Notes: generated by a model not told the origin, from the letters alone. Numbered from the stretch's first letter, positions 35,194 through 44,723 are shown. The stretch: 64,000 bases of DNA from Algoriphagus aquimarinus (GCF_900112005.1 NZ_FOKK01000017.1:43435-107434); one strand, 5' to 3'. Translations and numbers: made by a program.

Positions 35194-38100
35194 ATGAAAA
35201 AAGCATTCTATTTATTCTTTAGCATAATAATCTTAGCCGGCTTTGGCTGTGAGGAAAAATCATCAACCTCACAAAGCGATGCTGCAGGTAATGAATACAT
35301 TGATTACAACCGTAAAACCCAGTCCACCAGAACGGAACTGTTTACTCCTGAAAAGGAATTGGCAGGCTTTAAAGTCCCTGAAGGTTTTGTAGTAGAATTG
35401 GTAGCCAGTGAAAGAGACGGAGTGGTTAATCCTATCCACATAGCTTTTGACGATGCTGGGAAATTGTGGACCCAAACTGCCGAGATGTATCCTCTGGATC
35501 CGGTTGCCGATATCGCTTGGCAGGATTTATTAAAACTAATGGACGATCCTGAAGCTCAGGAAAAGGATCCAAGTTTTAAAAGAATTTTTGATCTGTATCG
35601 TGGTAAAACTAAAGGGACGGACAAGATAGTTGTGCTTTCTGATCTTTATGGAAAATATGGCGTTACCTCTACAGTTTGGGCAGATGGACTTGCGATACCC
35701 CAAAGTATTTTGCCATACAAAAATGGAAGTTATGTTGCTCAAGGTTCCGAACTGTTTTTCTTAGAGGATACAGATAACGATGGAAAGGCAGACAAACGGA
35801 CGCCTTTGTTCACTGGTTTTGGAATCACCGATACACATACCATGGCACATGCACTGGTTCGTGGACCTGGTGATTGGATCCATTTTAGCCATGGCGCCTT
35901 AAATAAAGGAAAGGTAAGTTCGCTTGTTAGCGACGCTGAAGTGCGTATTGATTACAGTAAAATCGCTCGTTTCTCACTAGACTCCAAGAAGATAGAACTG
36001 GTTAATTCCGGTTTGAATAATATCTGGGGATATAAGCTTAGGGGAAATGGGCAGTGGTATGGTATGGAAGCCAATGACATGGGATATTCCATCGTTCCCA
36101 TGGAAATAGGGACAGGATTTCCGGGAATAGGTAGTGAACGTCTTCGTTCCTATCAGCCTTGGATGCCAGAGTTACATAAATTTCGTATAGGAGGAACTGG
36201 TATCTCTGGACTTGCTTTTGCAGATGACCTGGAAGGAAGTTTCCCAAAGGAATGGAAAGATGTGGGCTTCATTGCAAATCCCATTACCAGTTCTATCAAC
36301 GCTGTGAGAATCGTACGCAACAGTGATGGTACCGTGACAGCCGAACATTTGCCGGATTTCTTGACTTCACAAGACGATTGGTTTAGACCTGTGAATATGG
36401 AGTTTGGACCTGATGGTAGTTTATACATTGCCGATTGGTACAATAAAATAGTTTCCCATAACGAAGTAGGAACCACTCATCCAGACCGGGATAAATCGCA
36501 TGGACGTATTTGGAGAGTTCGCCATGAATCTCAAAAGCCGAGGGAAATCCCCAATTTTTATGAGGTGAAAACAAGTGAGCTTGTAGCCTATCTGAAGTCT
36601 CCTTCGATTTGGGCTAAACGGGCCGCATGGCACCAGATCTCTGATCGTCCTATCGAAGAAACTCGTGGCCTTGCCAAAGAACTTATCTCGCTCGCTTCCG
36701 ATAGCGCTCAGGATGAAATCACCAGAATAGTGGCTCTTTGGTCACTGGAGGGTATAAAGCATTACGATCAGAATCTGATGAAGGCTTTGTTGGATACTCG
36801 ATCAGATAACCTTAGAAGAGAAGCTGTTCGTGCATTACAATCTTTTCCACTAGATGCAAATGCACTCGCTACTTTACTCAAAAAACCATCCGCTGATAGC
36901 AATCCCATGGTACGATCTCAGGTGCTGCGGACCTTGGAAGCAGTTAATACTGCGAATGCAGAAACTATTGGAATACTAGTCGGAGCCTGCAAGGCGCCAT
37001 TGGAAGGAAATGCTATGGGTGGTGCATTCGAAAGAAATTTTGAACGGTTTCTTGCCCGAAAAGCACTAGAGAACTATCCAAAAGAGTTGTTGAATTTCAT
37101 CAGATCTCCTGTTGCAGCACAATACGAAACATCCAATTTGATATGGGCTAGTCAAGCATTGCCAAAAGCTCAAAAAGAACAAGTATTCATAGATTTATGG
37201 AAGAAAAATAATCTAAAGGATCTAGACGAAGTGACATTCGTACTGGTAGCAGAAATGCTGGGGAACAAGGACGTATTGAACCTAGTATTACCAATTTTAA
37301 GCAATGAGGACAAAGCAGAACGACATGTAACACTAACCTTACAGAATCTAGCTAAGGTACAATCAGAGGAATTGACAAAAGCATTGAAAGCGCCTATAAG
37401 GCATTTGCTAAAAAGCGCAGATGTGTCAAAACAGATGTTAGGATTAGAGGCCGTTGGTAAATTAAAAATCCTAGGTTTAAGAAACGAGGTGTTGCCGCTG
37501 GTTGATAGCACTTCCCCTTCTGAAATGATCAAATTGGTCATGTCAGCGCTTAACAACCAGCCTATTGAAAACAAAGAAACTTTCATCAAGCTTTCAAAAA
37601 TGGAAACCTTGGAGGTTGAGTTAAGGGCTTTAGCAGTGCAGACTGTTGCCATTGCAGATTTAAATGCAGCCAACAAAATTTTGGCTAACTGGGTACCCAA
37701 TTTGGATTTGGAGCAAAAGAAAAAGGTCATCAACCTATTGGCTAATTCTAAAGAAGGTAGCAAGCTCTTAAAACTGTTACTCAACGAAGAACTAATCTCT
37801 GCCAATGAATTTGATCTTTCAAGTGCAGAAAAAGTATTCCAATCAAATACAGCCGATGAAAAGGGGATACAACTTTTTGAGCAGGTGAAGAAAAGAATCA
37901 AGGAGGAGAAAAGTGGCTTGGAATTAAGATTACAGACATTTATGGCCATAGCGGAGAAAGGAGAAGGAAACTCCAAAAATGGTAAAACTCTTTTCCAGAC
38001 CTGCCTCATGTGCCATGGAGTAGGAGACCAGGGGTTTGATTTTGCGCCCGCTTTGGATGGATCTTCTTTACGTGAAAATGAAGCCTTGCTGACTGCGATC

Positions 38101-38370
38101 CTTGAACCTGATGCTGCAGTGGAAAGTAATTATTCTATCTATCGGGTGACCAAGAATGACGGAAGCAATATTGAGGGATATCTAGTCAAAAAAGACGATA
38201 GGGGCACCACCATAGGGTTTATGGGGGGTAGCAAACAGTTTATTCAAGCTTCTGAAATTAGATTTGAAGGTCATTTGGGAGGTCGTTCATTTATGCCTAA
38301 AGGACTGATAGATAATTTCTCGGAAGAGCAGGTAGCTGACTTATTGGCCTATATAAAGACGCTCAAATAG
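35194..38370 (+). CDS. Large lipoprotein with PVC-type dehydrogenase-like propeller, HEAT repeats and cytochrome c domain
   Basis: A 1058-residue exported lipoprotein (lipobox ILAGFGC, Cys19). Residues about 50-440 form the PQQ/glucose-dehydrogenase-like propeller of the PVC membrane-bound dehydrogenase family (FKVPEGFVVELVASERDG, FGPDGSLYIADWYNKIVSH). Residues about 450-900 are helical HEAT-type repeats. The C-terminal cytochrome c domain has one heme site, CLMCH at 937-941, and a family-typical close (YSIYRVTKNDGSNIEGYLV, FMPKGLIDNFSEEQVADLLA). Probably a periplasmic or surface oxidoreductase passing electrons to the respiratory chain, likely for a sugar alcohol or keto-sugar. It follows the DUF1080 gene by 31 bases, so the two are probably co-transcribed. 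Confidence 0.88.
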   Translation: MKKAFYLFFSIIILAGFGCEEKSSTSQSDAAGNEYIDYNRKTQSTRTELFTPEKELAGFKVPEGFVVELVASERDGVVNPIHIAFDDAGKLWTQTAEMYPLDPVADIAWQDLLKLMDDPEAQEKDPSFKRIFDLYRGKTKGTDKIVVLSDLYGKYGVTSTVWADGLAIPQSILPYKNGSYVAQGSELFFLEDTDNDGKADKRTPLFTGFGITDTHTMAHALVRGPGDWIHFSHGALNKGKVSSLVSDAEVRIDYSKIARFSLDSKKIELVNSGLNNIWGYKLRGNGQWYGMEANDMGYSIVPMEIGTGFPGIGSERLRSYQPWMPELHKFRIGGTGISGLAFADDLEGSFPKEWKDVGFIANPITSSINAVRIVRNSDGTVTAEHLPDFLTSQDDWFRPVNMEFGPDGSLYIADWYNKIVSHNEVGTTHPDRDKSHGRIWRVRHESQKPREIPNFYEVKTSELVAYLKSPSIWAKRAAWHQISDRPIEETRGLAKELISLASDSAQDEITRIVALWSLEGIKHYDQNLMKALLDTRSDNLRREAVRALQSFPLDANALATLLKKPSADSNPMVRSQVLRTLEAVNTANAETIGILVGACKAPLEGNAMGGAFERNFERFLARKALENYPKELLNFIRSPVAAQYETSNLIWASQALPKAQKEQVFIDLWKKNNLKDLDEVTFVLVAEMLGNKDVLNLVLPILSNEDKAERHVTLTLQNLAKVQSEELTKALKAPIRHLLKSADVSKQMLGLEAVGKLKILGLRNEVLPLVDSTSPSEMIKLVMSALNNQPIENKETFIKLSKMETLEVELRALAVQTVAIADLNAANKILANWVPNLDLEQKKKVINLLANSKEGSKLLKLLLNEELISANEFDLSSAEKVFQSNTADEKGIQLFEQVKKRIKEEKSGLELRLQTFMAIAEKGEGNSKNGKTLFQTCLMCHGVGDQGFDFAPALDGSSLRENEALLTAILEPDAAVESNYSIYRVTKNDGSNIEGYLVKKDDRGTTIGFMGGSKQFIQASEIRFEGHLGGRSFMPKGLIDNFSEEQVADLLAYIKTLK

Positions 38371-38577
38371 TAACTAGCTTGAATAATTGTTACAGTTTTT
38401 AAAGATATATTTAGATAGCATCGGGTTACGGTTCTATGCTTACGTCTCTTTTGTTATGACTAATATGTTGCTTGCTAAGTCATTTTCAGAGCGGGCATAC
38501 ATCTCAGCGCTCGCTAGACTGATTTTCGCCGAGCGACAAACAATTAGTAAAACCAGTACATTTTAAAACCTAAAATC

Positions 38578-39018
38578 ATGGATAAATACCTAAGTGAAGC
38601 AATTAATCAAGCCAAATTGGGACTTCAAGAAGGTGGAATACCAATAGGTTCGGTCTTAGTTCATGGTGGACAAATTATTGGGAAAGGACATAACAAACGT
38701 GTTCAGCAAAAAAGTGTCGTACTCCACGGAGAAATGGATGCATTAGAAAATGCAGGTAGGCAACCTGCTTCTGTATATAGGGAATCTGTTTTATACACCA
38801 CATTATCCCCTTGCCCAATGTGCACCGGAGCAATTTTACTTTATGGGATTCCTAAAGTTATCATAGGAGAAAATCAAACATTCAAGGGATCAGAAAAATT
38901 ATTGGAGGAAAATGGAGTTGAAGTGGTCGTGGTAAACAGCTCTCAATGCATAGAAATGATGCAAGACTTTATAAAGACGAACCCTAAATTATGGAATGAG
39001 GATATCGGTCAACCTTAA
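38578..39018 (+). CDS. Cytosine deaminase, yeast (FCY1)-type, CMP/dCMP deaminase fold
   Basis: A 146-residue cytoplasmic zinc deaminase. The zinc and catalytic residues are His50 and Glu52 in HGE, and Cys79 and Cys82 in PCPMC. The surroundings follow the fungal cytosine deaminase closely rather than tRNA adenosine deaminases or guanine deaminases: LHGExxxLENAGR, LYTTLSPCPMCTGAILLYGI, IIGENQTFKG, and the C-terminal WNEDIGQP. The enzyme converts cytosine to uracil for salvage. It stands alone, with about 200 bases before it and 430 after. This type is less common in bacteria than the unrelated CodA amidohydrolase, so transfer is possible but not shown. Confidence 0.88.
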   Translation: MDKYLSEAINQAKLGLQEGGIPIGSVLVHGGQIIGKGHNKRVQQKSVVLHGEMDALENAGRQPASVYRESVLYTTLSPCPMCTGAILLYGIPKVIIGENQTFKGSEKLLEENGVEVVVVNSSQCIEMMQDFIKTNPKLWNEDIGQP

Positions 39019-39447
39019 GCATAAAAGTGTGAATACTAGCTTTAGCATATCAAAGCTGTTTCCTTATAAGGTTTTAATAACCAGTTGTTTGCTTTAGAAT
39101 CAAACGAGGTAATAGTTTTTGGTTTTTCAATTCTCTTCTATGGTTTGCATGTATAGCTTACTAAAGATTCTTGATTAGTTCTTCTTTACCTATAGGGTTA
39201 ATGATTTTTATTAAAAGAGCCATAGAAAAGGAATTTTTGTAGTTGGATAGTGAAGAAATAGAAGTTGCTTTTAAATCTATTTTCGATACAGAAATTTAAT
39301 TGTTTTCAAAAATTCATATTCAAGAAGATTAGAAAAAATAACTGATGGCATGGTCATACATTTTTTTGAGAAATAGTTGCAGTTCTGTACCATGTACATC
39401 ACCACCGTGTGGCTTTCTAGGTAGACTCTAAAACTTTAATGGAAAAA
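39019..39447. other. Convergent intergenic region, nothing recognised
   Basis: About 430 A+T-rich bases between the deaminase (plus) and the LacI regulator (minus). A weak 6-bp stem (AGCTTT/AAAGCT) lies shortly after the deaminase, without a convincing T run. I see no gene, RNA or repeat. Confidence 0.45.
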
Positions 39448-40488
39448 TTATTGAATTGACTCAGGACTAGCAAGTTCATTTTTAGTGGTTTCTCTTAATA
39501 TAAGTTCTGGGTTGATTATAATTTTTTCAGAAACCATGGGTTCGTTCTTATTCAAGATTGAGATGATTTTTTGGGCGGTGAGTTCTCCCATTTTTGCAGC
39601 CACTTGTTGTACTGTGGAAAGTTTTGGGCTCATATAAGTTGCCACTGGTTCATCAGAAAAACCAATTACAGAAATATCATCAGGAACCCTCTTGCCCATT
39701 TTATGGAGTACATTCACAGCATAGTGGGCTACGTAGTCATTGAATACAAATAAACCATCAAGCTTGGGGTATTTTATCAATGTTTTTTTTAGGAATTTGT
39801 CTATTGAAGAAAGCTCAAATTCATAATAATGAACCATGGACTCTCTCACCTTTATTTCATGGGAGTTTAGAGCATCCAAGTACCCATAGAGCCTGTTATT
39901 GCTGTTGTTTAGATTAATACTGCCGGTGATGTGCGCAATATATTTGCAGCCGGTTTTCAACAAATGAGCAGTAGCATTGAACGAGGCCTGGTAATCATTA
40001 GTAATTACTTTCGGAACCGGAAGGAAGTTCGCTACCCTATCAAAAAATACAATTGGTACTTCATGTTTTAGTAGCTGTTTAAAATGATCAAATGTCTTAG
40101 TTTCTCGGGAAATAGCAACCAAAACCCCGTCAACGCGATGTTTGAGACAGGTTTGCGTAGCCTTAATTTCTTCCTCTATTGACTCATCAGTACTGAAAAG
40201 GAGCAGTGAGTAATCGGTTTCTTTCAGGATTTTTTGTATACCCTCTACAACTTTTGAGAAAAAGTGGAGCGAAAGCTGAGGTACTATCACAGCAATAATC
40301 TGACTTTTTCCCTTGCTCAAATGATGGGCAGTAGAGTTCGCCTGATATCCCAATTCATCGGCAAGGTTTTGTACTAATGCACGTGTCTTTTCGCTGATGC
40401 GAACGTGATTGCTAAGCGCACGAGAAACCGTAGAATGCGATAAATTCAGTTGTTTGGCTATTTCGGTAATAGTGACATACTTTCCCAT
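39448..40488 (-). CDS. LacI-family transcriptional regulator of the fucose locus
   Basis: A 346-residue regulator. The HTH is at the very N-terminus (VTITEIAKQLNLSHSTVSRA), followed by the hinge helix and a periplasmic-binding-protein-like sensor domain (QIIAVIVPQLSLHFFSKVVE, VPIVFFDRVA, VSVIGFSDEP-like SVIGFSDEPVATYMSP). The start at 40488 is preferred over the ATG at 40518. The longer form would add ten residues ahead of the HTH and put the palindromic operator at 40502-40519 inside the coding region. It diverges from the dehydratase gene; the operator between them suggests control of both itself and the pathway. The inducer is probably L-fucose or a pathway intermediate. Confidence 0.93.
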   Translation of the reverse strand: MGKYVTITEIAKQLNLSHSTVSRALSNHVRISEKTRALVQNLADELGYQANSTAHHLSKGKSQIIAVIVPQLSLHFFSKVVEGIQKILKETDYSLLLFSTDESIEEEIKATQTCLKHRVDGVLVAISRETKTFDHFKQLLKHEVPIVFFDRVANFLPVPKVITNDYQASFNATAHLLKTGCKYIAHITGSINLNNSNNRLYGYLDALNSHEIKVRESMVHYYEFELSSIDKFLKKTLIKYPKLDGLFVFNDYVAHYAVNVLHKMGKRVPDDISVIGFSDEPVATYMSPKLSTVQQVAAKMGELTAQKIISILNKNEPMVSEKIIINPELILRETTKNELASPESIQ

Positions 40489-40501
40489 GGGAGTAATATA
40501 A

Positions 40502-40519
40502 TATGCACACCTGTGCATA
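40502..40519. promoter_or_regulatory. Probable LacI-family operator 1 (divergent promoter)
   Basis: TATGCACACCTGTGCATA is a palindrome with 8-bp arms around a CC centre. Its reverse strand contains TGCACAGGTGTG, identical to sites at 45168-45179 and 59053-59064. It lies 14 bases before the regulator's start and 82 before the dehydratase gene. Confidence 0.82.
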
Positions 40520-40600
40520 GCAACTATTTTTATTTGAGGTCGAAATCAAGAACAAATACCGCTAATATGCAAGCATAGTATTTTATTAACTAGACCCAAA

Positions 40601-42208
40601 ATGCAGAAAAACAGGTTGCTGAAAATCGATAATTCAGACAATGTACTCGTGGCTCTTGTCGACCTTGACCCAGGTATTATTTCTTACGAAGAGTTAAGTA
40701 TAAATCTTCCCGGGGAAGTAAAGCAAAAGCACAAATTTTTAACAACTGATCTAAGGAAGGGAGAGATAATCATCATGTATGGGGTGCCTGTAGGAAAGGC
40801 AAATTGGGACCTCAAGGCTGGTGAGGTAATTACCATAGCGAATGTCACTCATTTTGCAGAAGAGGTGACGATCAATGAAGGTGGATATGATTGGCTAAAG
40901 CCAAACATAGCTCAGTGGGAAGGCAGAACTTTTTCAGGGTATCACAGACAGGATGGAAAAGTTGGGACAGCTAATTATTGGCTTTTTGTTCCTTTGGTTT
41001 TTTGTGAAAACAGGAATCTAAAAGTAATTGAAGAAGCTTTGTCCAAAGGCCTGGGCTATTACAAACCCAATAAATACGAGGAATATGTCCGGACTAAAAT
41101 CTCCTCCGATTCTACTTTTAAGTCTCTGGCTTCCGAGAAAAAGGTTTTCGAAAATATAGACGGCATCAAATTCCTCTACCATCACGGAGGTTGTGGTGGA
41201 ACCAGGCAGGACTCCGAAACTTTATTGAGGTTATTGGCTGGATATGTAAGTCACCCCAATGTAGCTGGAGCTACTGTGTTGAGTCTAGGTTGTCAGCACG
41301 CTCAGATTAGTTGGTTTCAGGATATTCAAAAAGAATTATACCCTAAAGTAGAAAAACCGGTCATTTACCTAGAGCAGCAAAAGCTCCTTTCCGAAGAGAA
41401 GTTAATCACTGAAGCAATCGATCAAACTCTGGAGCAGTTAGTTATCGCTAACAAAATTAAAAGAGAACCTGCCGGATTGGACAAATTGGTTGTAGGATTA
41501 GAATGTGGTGGGTCTGATGGGTTTTCAGGAATTTCTGCCAATCCTGCAGTAGGTCATGTTTCAGATTTGATAGTTACTCTGGGTGGAGCAACGGTTTTAA
41601 GCGAATTTCCTGAACTCAATGGCGTAGAACAAAACATTGTAGATCGCTGTGTTTCCAGACCCGTAGCAGAGAAATTTCTAAAAATTCAGAGAGCCTACGA
41701 AGATAAGGCGAAAGCTGTGGGTTCTGGTTTTGACATGAATCCTTCTCCGGGTAATATCAAAGATGGCTTGATTACCGATGCTATCAAATCAGCCGGAGCT
41801 GCCAAAAAAGGCGGGAAAGCCCCGGTAATTGCAATTTTGGATTATACTGAACCTGTAACGGAGCAGGGACTAAATCTTCTTTGTACACCTGGAAATGATG
41901 TGGAATCAACGACTGGACTTGCAGGTTCTGGGGCTAATATAATTCTCTTTACCACGGGATTAGGCACGCCTACAGGTAACCCGATTACCCCTGTGATCAA
42001 AATATCAAGTAATACAGAGCTTTTCAATCGAATGAATGATTTGATTGATTTGGATGCAGGCGGTATTACCCGCGGTGAAGCTACTATAGAGCAGGTAGGA
42101 GAGGCATTTTTAGAAGAAATCATTGCGGTAGCCAGTGGGCAAGAAACCAAAGCAATGAAGCTTGAACAGAACGATTTTATACCATGGAAAAGGGGAGTGT
42201 CACTATGA
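40601..42208 (+). CDS. UxaA-family (altronate dehydratase-like) sugar-acid dehydratase, probably L-fuconate dehydratase step
   Basis: A 535-residue enzyme with an N-terminal SAF domain (1 to about 95) and a C-terminal UxaA domain (about 110-530) with the cysteine/histidine-rich signature HHGGCGGTRQDSE, LSLGCQHAQ and GLECGGSDGFSGISANPAVG. Family members dehydrate sugar acids such as altronate and galactarate using a divalent metal. It is followed, with overlapping stop and start, by an SDR, an FAH-family hydrolase and a fucose-dehydrogenase-like SDR, which points to L-fuconate or a related 6-deoxy acid as substrate instead of altronate. That substrate is inferred from neighbours. Expression is probably controlled by the operator 82 bases upstream. 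Confidence 0.82.
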   Translation: MQKNRLLKIDNSDNVLVALVDLDPGIISYEELSINLPGEVKQKHKFLTTDLRKGEIIIMYGVPVGKANWDLKAGEVITIANVTHFAEEVTINEGGYDWLKPNIAQWEGRTFSGYHRQDGKVGTANYWLFVPLVFCENRNLKVIEEALSKGLGYYKPNKYEEYVRTKISSDSTFKSLASEKKVFENIDGIKFLYHHGGCGGTRQDSETLLRLLAGYVSHPNVAGATVLSLGCQHAQISWFQDIQKELYPKVEKPVIYLEQQKLLSEEKLITEAIDQTLEQLVIANKIKREPAGLDKLVVGLECGGSDGFSGISANPAVGHVSDLIVTLGGATVLSEFPELNGVEQNIVDRCVSRPVAEKFLKIQRAYEDKAKAVGSGFDMNPSPGNIKDGLITDAIKSAGAAKKGGKAPVIAILDYTEPVTEQGLNLLCTPGNDVESTTGLAGSGANIILFTTGLGTPTGNPITPVIKISSNTELFNRMNDLIDLDAGGITRGEATIEQVGEAFLEEIIAVASGQETKAMKLEQNDFIPWKRGVSL

Positions 42209-42972
42209 ACAAACTATTTAATTTAAGTGGAAAACGTGCCATCGTAACCGGAGGCGGAAGTGGAATAGGCAGAGCTATTTCCATAGCACTCGCAACCAAC
42301 GGAGCTAAAGTTTCCATTTTTGATCTCAATATGGACAACGCAGAGGCCGTAGCGCTGGAAATCACTAACGCCGGAGGAGAGGCTAAGGCTGTGAAATGTG
42401 ATGTCTCGGACGAGAAAAGTGTCAAAGAGGCGATGGATAATAATGCAATAGATATTTTGATCAATAATGCAGGAATTGCACACATAGGAAATGTGAGCAA
42501 TACTACTCCTGAGGACATGGACAGGATTTACAATATCAATGTGAAAGGTGCCTACCATTGTCTGAGAGAAGGAGTGAATCTGATGAAAACCAAAGGCGGG
42601 ACGATTATCAATGTGTCTTCAGTAGCAGCGCATGTGGGTATTTCAGATCGATTTGCCTACTCAATGAGTAAGGGTGCTGTTCACGCGATGACCTTGTCTG
42701 TGGCGAGAGACTTTTTGGCAAACAATATCCGCTGCAACAGCATCTCACCGGCGCGGGTTCATACCCCTTTTGTAGATGGGTTTTTGGAAAAAAATTATCC
42801 CGGAAATGAGAAGGAAATGTTTCAGGCCCTCTCCAGTACACAGCCTATTGGCCGTATGGGGAAGCCTGCAGAAATAGGCGCATTGGTACTTTATTTATGC
42901 TCGGATGAAGCCTCTTTTGTTACGGGAACAGATTTTCCAATAGATGGGGGATTTATCACTTTGAACAACTAA
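42205..42972 (+). CDS. SDR dehydrogenase, likely 2-keto-3-deoxy-L-fuconate dehydrogenase
   Basis: A 255-residue classical short-chain dehydrogenase. NAD-binding GGGSGIGRA lies near the N-terminus, NNAG in the middle, and the catalytic Ser (INVSSVAAHVG) and Tyr-x-x-x-Lys (YSMSKG) follow. The C-terminus is PIDGGFITLNN. The start at 42205 gives an ATGA overlap with the dehydratase stop and begins MNKLFNLSGKRAIVTG; an ATG at 42184 would add seven residues and is less likely. In the non-phosphorylating fucose pathway this step oxidises 2-keto-3-deoxy-L-fuconate to the 2,4-diketo acid, the substrate of the hydrolase encoded next. Function assigned by context and family. Confidence 0.83.
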   Translation: MNKLFNLSGKRAIVTGGGSGIGRAISIALATNGAKVSIFDLNMDNAEAVALEITNAGGEAKAVKCDVSDEKSVKEAMDNNAIDILINNAGIAHIGNVSNTTPEDMDRIYNINVKGAYHCLREGVNLMKTKGGTIINVSSVAAHVGISDRFAYSMSKGAVHAMTLSVARDFLANNIRCNSISPARVHTPFVDGFLEKNYPGNEKEMFQALSSTQPIGRMGKPAEIGALVLYLCSDEASFVTGTDFPIDGGFITLNN

Positions 42973-42976
42973 TTCA

Positions 42977-43825
42977 ATGAAATTAATACGATTTGGAGAA
43001 GCTGGTTTGGAGAAACCAGGAGTAGAACTTGATGGGGTACGCTACGATGTAAGTGGCTTTGTTAATGATTATGACGAAGATTTTTTTGCTGGAGACGCAT
43101 TGGTTCAGCTCCAATCTACTTTTGACAAAGAGAAAGCTCCCATAGTATCAAACATTATTAGGCTAGGTGCTCCGGTGAAGCGTCCAGGGAAAATAATTTG
43201 CATAGGTCTGAATTATCGTAAGCATGCTGCAGAAAGTGGTATGGACGAACCTGCAGAACCTGTAGTTTTTTTCAAAGCAACTTCCTCCATGATGGGGCCG
43301 AATGATACCATTATCATCCCAAAAAACAGCAGGAAGACAGACTGGGAAGTAGAACTGGCGGTAGTCATCGGCAAAAGAGCCAATTATATCTCTAAAGAGG
43401 AAGCCTTGGATCACGTAGCCGGCTACATGCTGCACAACGATGTGAGCGAAAGAGAATTTCAAATAGAGCGTGGTGGACAATGGGTCAAAGGAAAAAGCTG
43501 TGACACTTTCGCGCCATTAGGGCCTTATTTAGTTACCAACGACGAGGTGGCTGATCCTAATAACATGAGGTTGTGGTTAACCTTGAATGGCAAGAAAATG
43601 CAGGATGGCAATACCAGTGACTTTATTTTCAATGTTCAGCACGTGGTTTCTTATCTATCGCAATTTATGAGTTTGATGCCTGGAGATATTATTTCTACCG
43701 GTACTCCGGAAGGCGTTGGTTTCGGGCAAAAACCTCCATTTTATTTGAAAGATGGGGATGTGATCGAGTTGGGAATTGATGACTTGGGTAGTGCAAAACA
43801 AGAAGTCCAAGACTACGCGTCCTAA
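42977..43825 (+). CDS. Fumarylacetoacetate hydrolase-family enzyme, likely 2,4-diketo-3-deoxy-L-fuconate hydrolase
   Basis: A 282-residue FAH-family protein. The N-terminal ~60 residues form the small domain. The catalytic domain has IICIGLNYRKHAAESGMDEP, the acidic metal ligands in DWEVELAVVIGKR, YMLHNDVSEREFQ, GKSCDTFAPLGP and STGTPEGVGFGQKPP. Such enzymes cleave carbon-carbon bonds of 2,4-diketo acids; in the L-fucose route the products are pyruvate and L-lactate. It starts four bases after the upstream SDR stop. A decayed lactate dehydrogenase downstream fits lactate as a product. Confidence 0.87.
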   Translation: MKLIRFGEAGLEKPGVELDGVRYDVSGFVNDYDEDFFAGDALVQLQSTFDKEKAPIVSNIIRLGAPVKRPGKIICIGLNYRKHAAESGMDEPAEPVVFFKATSSMMGPNDTIIIPKNSRKTDWEVELAVVIGKRANYISKEEALDHVAGYMLHNDVSEREFQIERGGQWVKGKSCDTFAPLGPYLVTNDEVADPNNMRLWLTLNGKKMQDGNTSDFIFNVQHVVSYLSQFMSLMPGDIISTGTPEGVGFGQKPPFYLKDGDVIELGIDDLGSAKQEVQDYAS

Positions 43826-43895
43826 TAGAATTACCTCAATGAACCAAGATTAAAACTAGGATAGCCTGATAAGCACTAGGATCAAAAAACTAAAG

Positions 43896-44678
43896 ATGAA
43901 ATTAGACTTAGAACAAAAAGTATTTATAGTTACCGGTGGTGCTAAAGGCATAGGAGAGGCCATTACCTTAGAATTGGCCAGTGAAGGTGCGATTCCTGTA
44001 ATCGTCGGGCGTTCAGAAAACGCAGCCAAACAGTTAGCAGATCGTATTGAGGCAGCTGGTGGAAAAACGATGGTTATCGTGGCTGAGCTTGGGGAAGGTG
44101 ACGGTTGCAAATCTATTGTAGATCAAACTATAGCAGCTTTTGGAAGATTGGATGGTGTGATAAACAATGCCGGTGCAAATGATGGCGTGAGTTTAATCAG
44201 TGGTGGCTCAACTGCTTTCAGGGACTCCTTGATGAAAAACCTGACTCACTATTATGATCTGGTGCATTATGCAGTGCCTTATCTCAAGGAAACCAAAGGA
44301 GCAATCATCAATATCAGTTCAAAAATTGCTTTGACAGGGCAGGGAGGAACTTCTGGCTACGCTGCCTGTAAAGGAGCTCAGCTAGCCCTCACCCGAGAAT
44401 GGGCTGTGGAGTTGGCTCCCTTCGGTATTCGTGTGAATGCAATTCTCCCAGCAGAGGTGATGACACCACTATATGCGAAGTGGTTGAATACCTTTGAAGA
44501 TCCGGCAGCTAAGATTAAGGCGATTGAATCTAAAATTCCTCTTGGTCAACGCATGACCACTCCGGAAGAAATTGCAGCCATGACTGTGTTTTTATTATCC
44601 GGCCGAAGTGGACATACCACCGGTCAATGGCTATCTCCTGACGGCGGCTATGTGCACTTAGACCGCGCAATTACCTAA
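43896..44678 (+). CDS. SDR dehydrogenase, likely L-fucose dehydrogenase
   Basis: A 260-residue short-chain dehydrogenase with TGGAKGIGEA nucleotide-binding motif, NNAGAND, the catalytic NISSKIALTGQGGTSG and YAACK, and a C-terminal TTGQWLSPDGGYVHLDRA. That ending resembles bacterial L-fucose dehydrogenases more than the upstream SDR does. It would oxidise L-fucose to the lactone, the first step of the oxidative pathway whose later enzymes precede it. A lactonase and a fucose permease are not in this window. The gap of 70 bases from the hydrolase is the largest in this operon but holds no terminator. Confidence 0.82.
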   Translation: MKLDLEQKVFIVTGGAKGIGEAITLELASEGAIPVIVGRSENAAKQLADRIEAAGGKTMVIVAELGEGDGCKSIVDQTIAAFGRLDGVINNAGANDGVSLISGGSTAFRDSLMKNLTHYYDLVHYAVPYLKETKGAIINISSKIALTGQGGTSGYAACKGAQLALTREWAVELAPFGIRVNAILPAEVMTPLYAKWLNTFEDPAAKIKAIESKIPLGQRMTTPEEIAAMTVFLLSGRSGHTTGQWLSPDGGYVHLDRAIT

Positions 44679-44723
44679 TTGCCCAGACTAACCAAACCTA
44701 AAATGAATTAAACTCCTGTCCTA

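Noticed and set aside
37170..38009. 279-residue open frame on the minus strand
   Set aside because: It lies fully opposite the HEAT/cytochrome gene, is Ser/Leu/Phe-rich as expected for the complement of a charged helical protein, and shows no domain.
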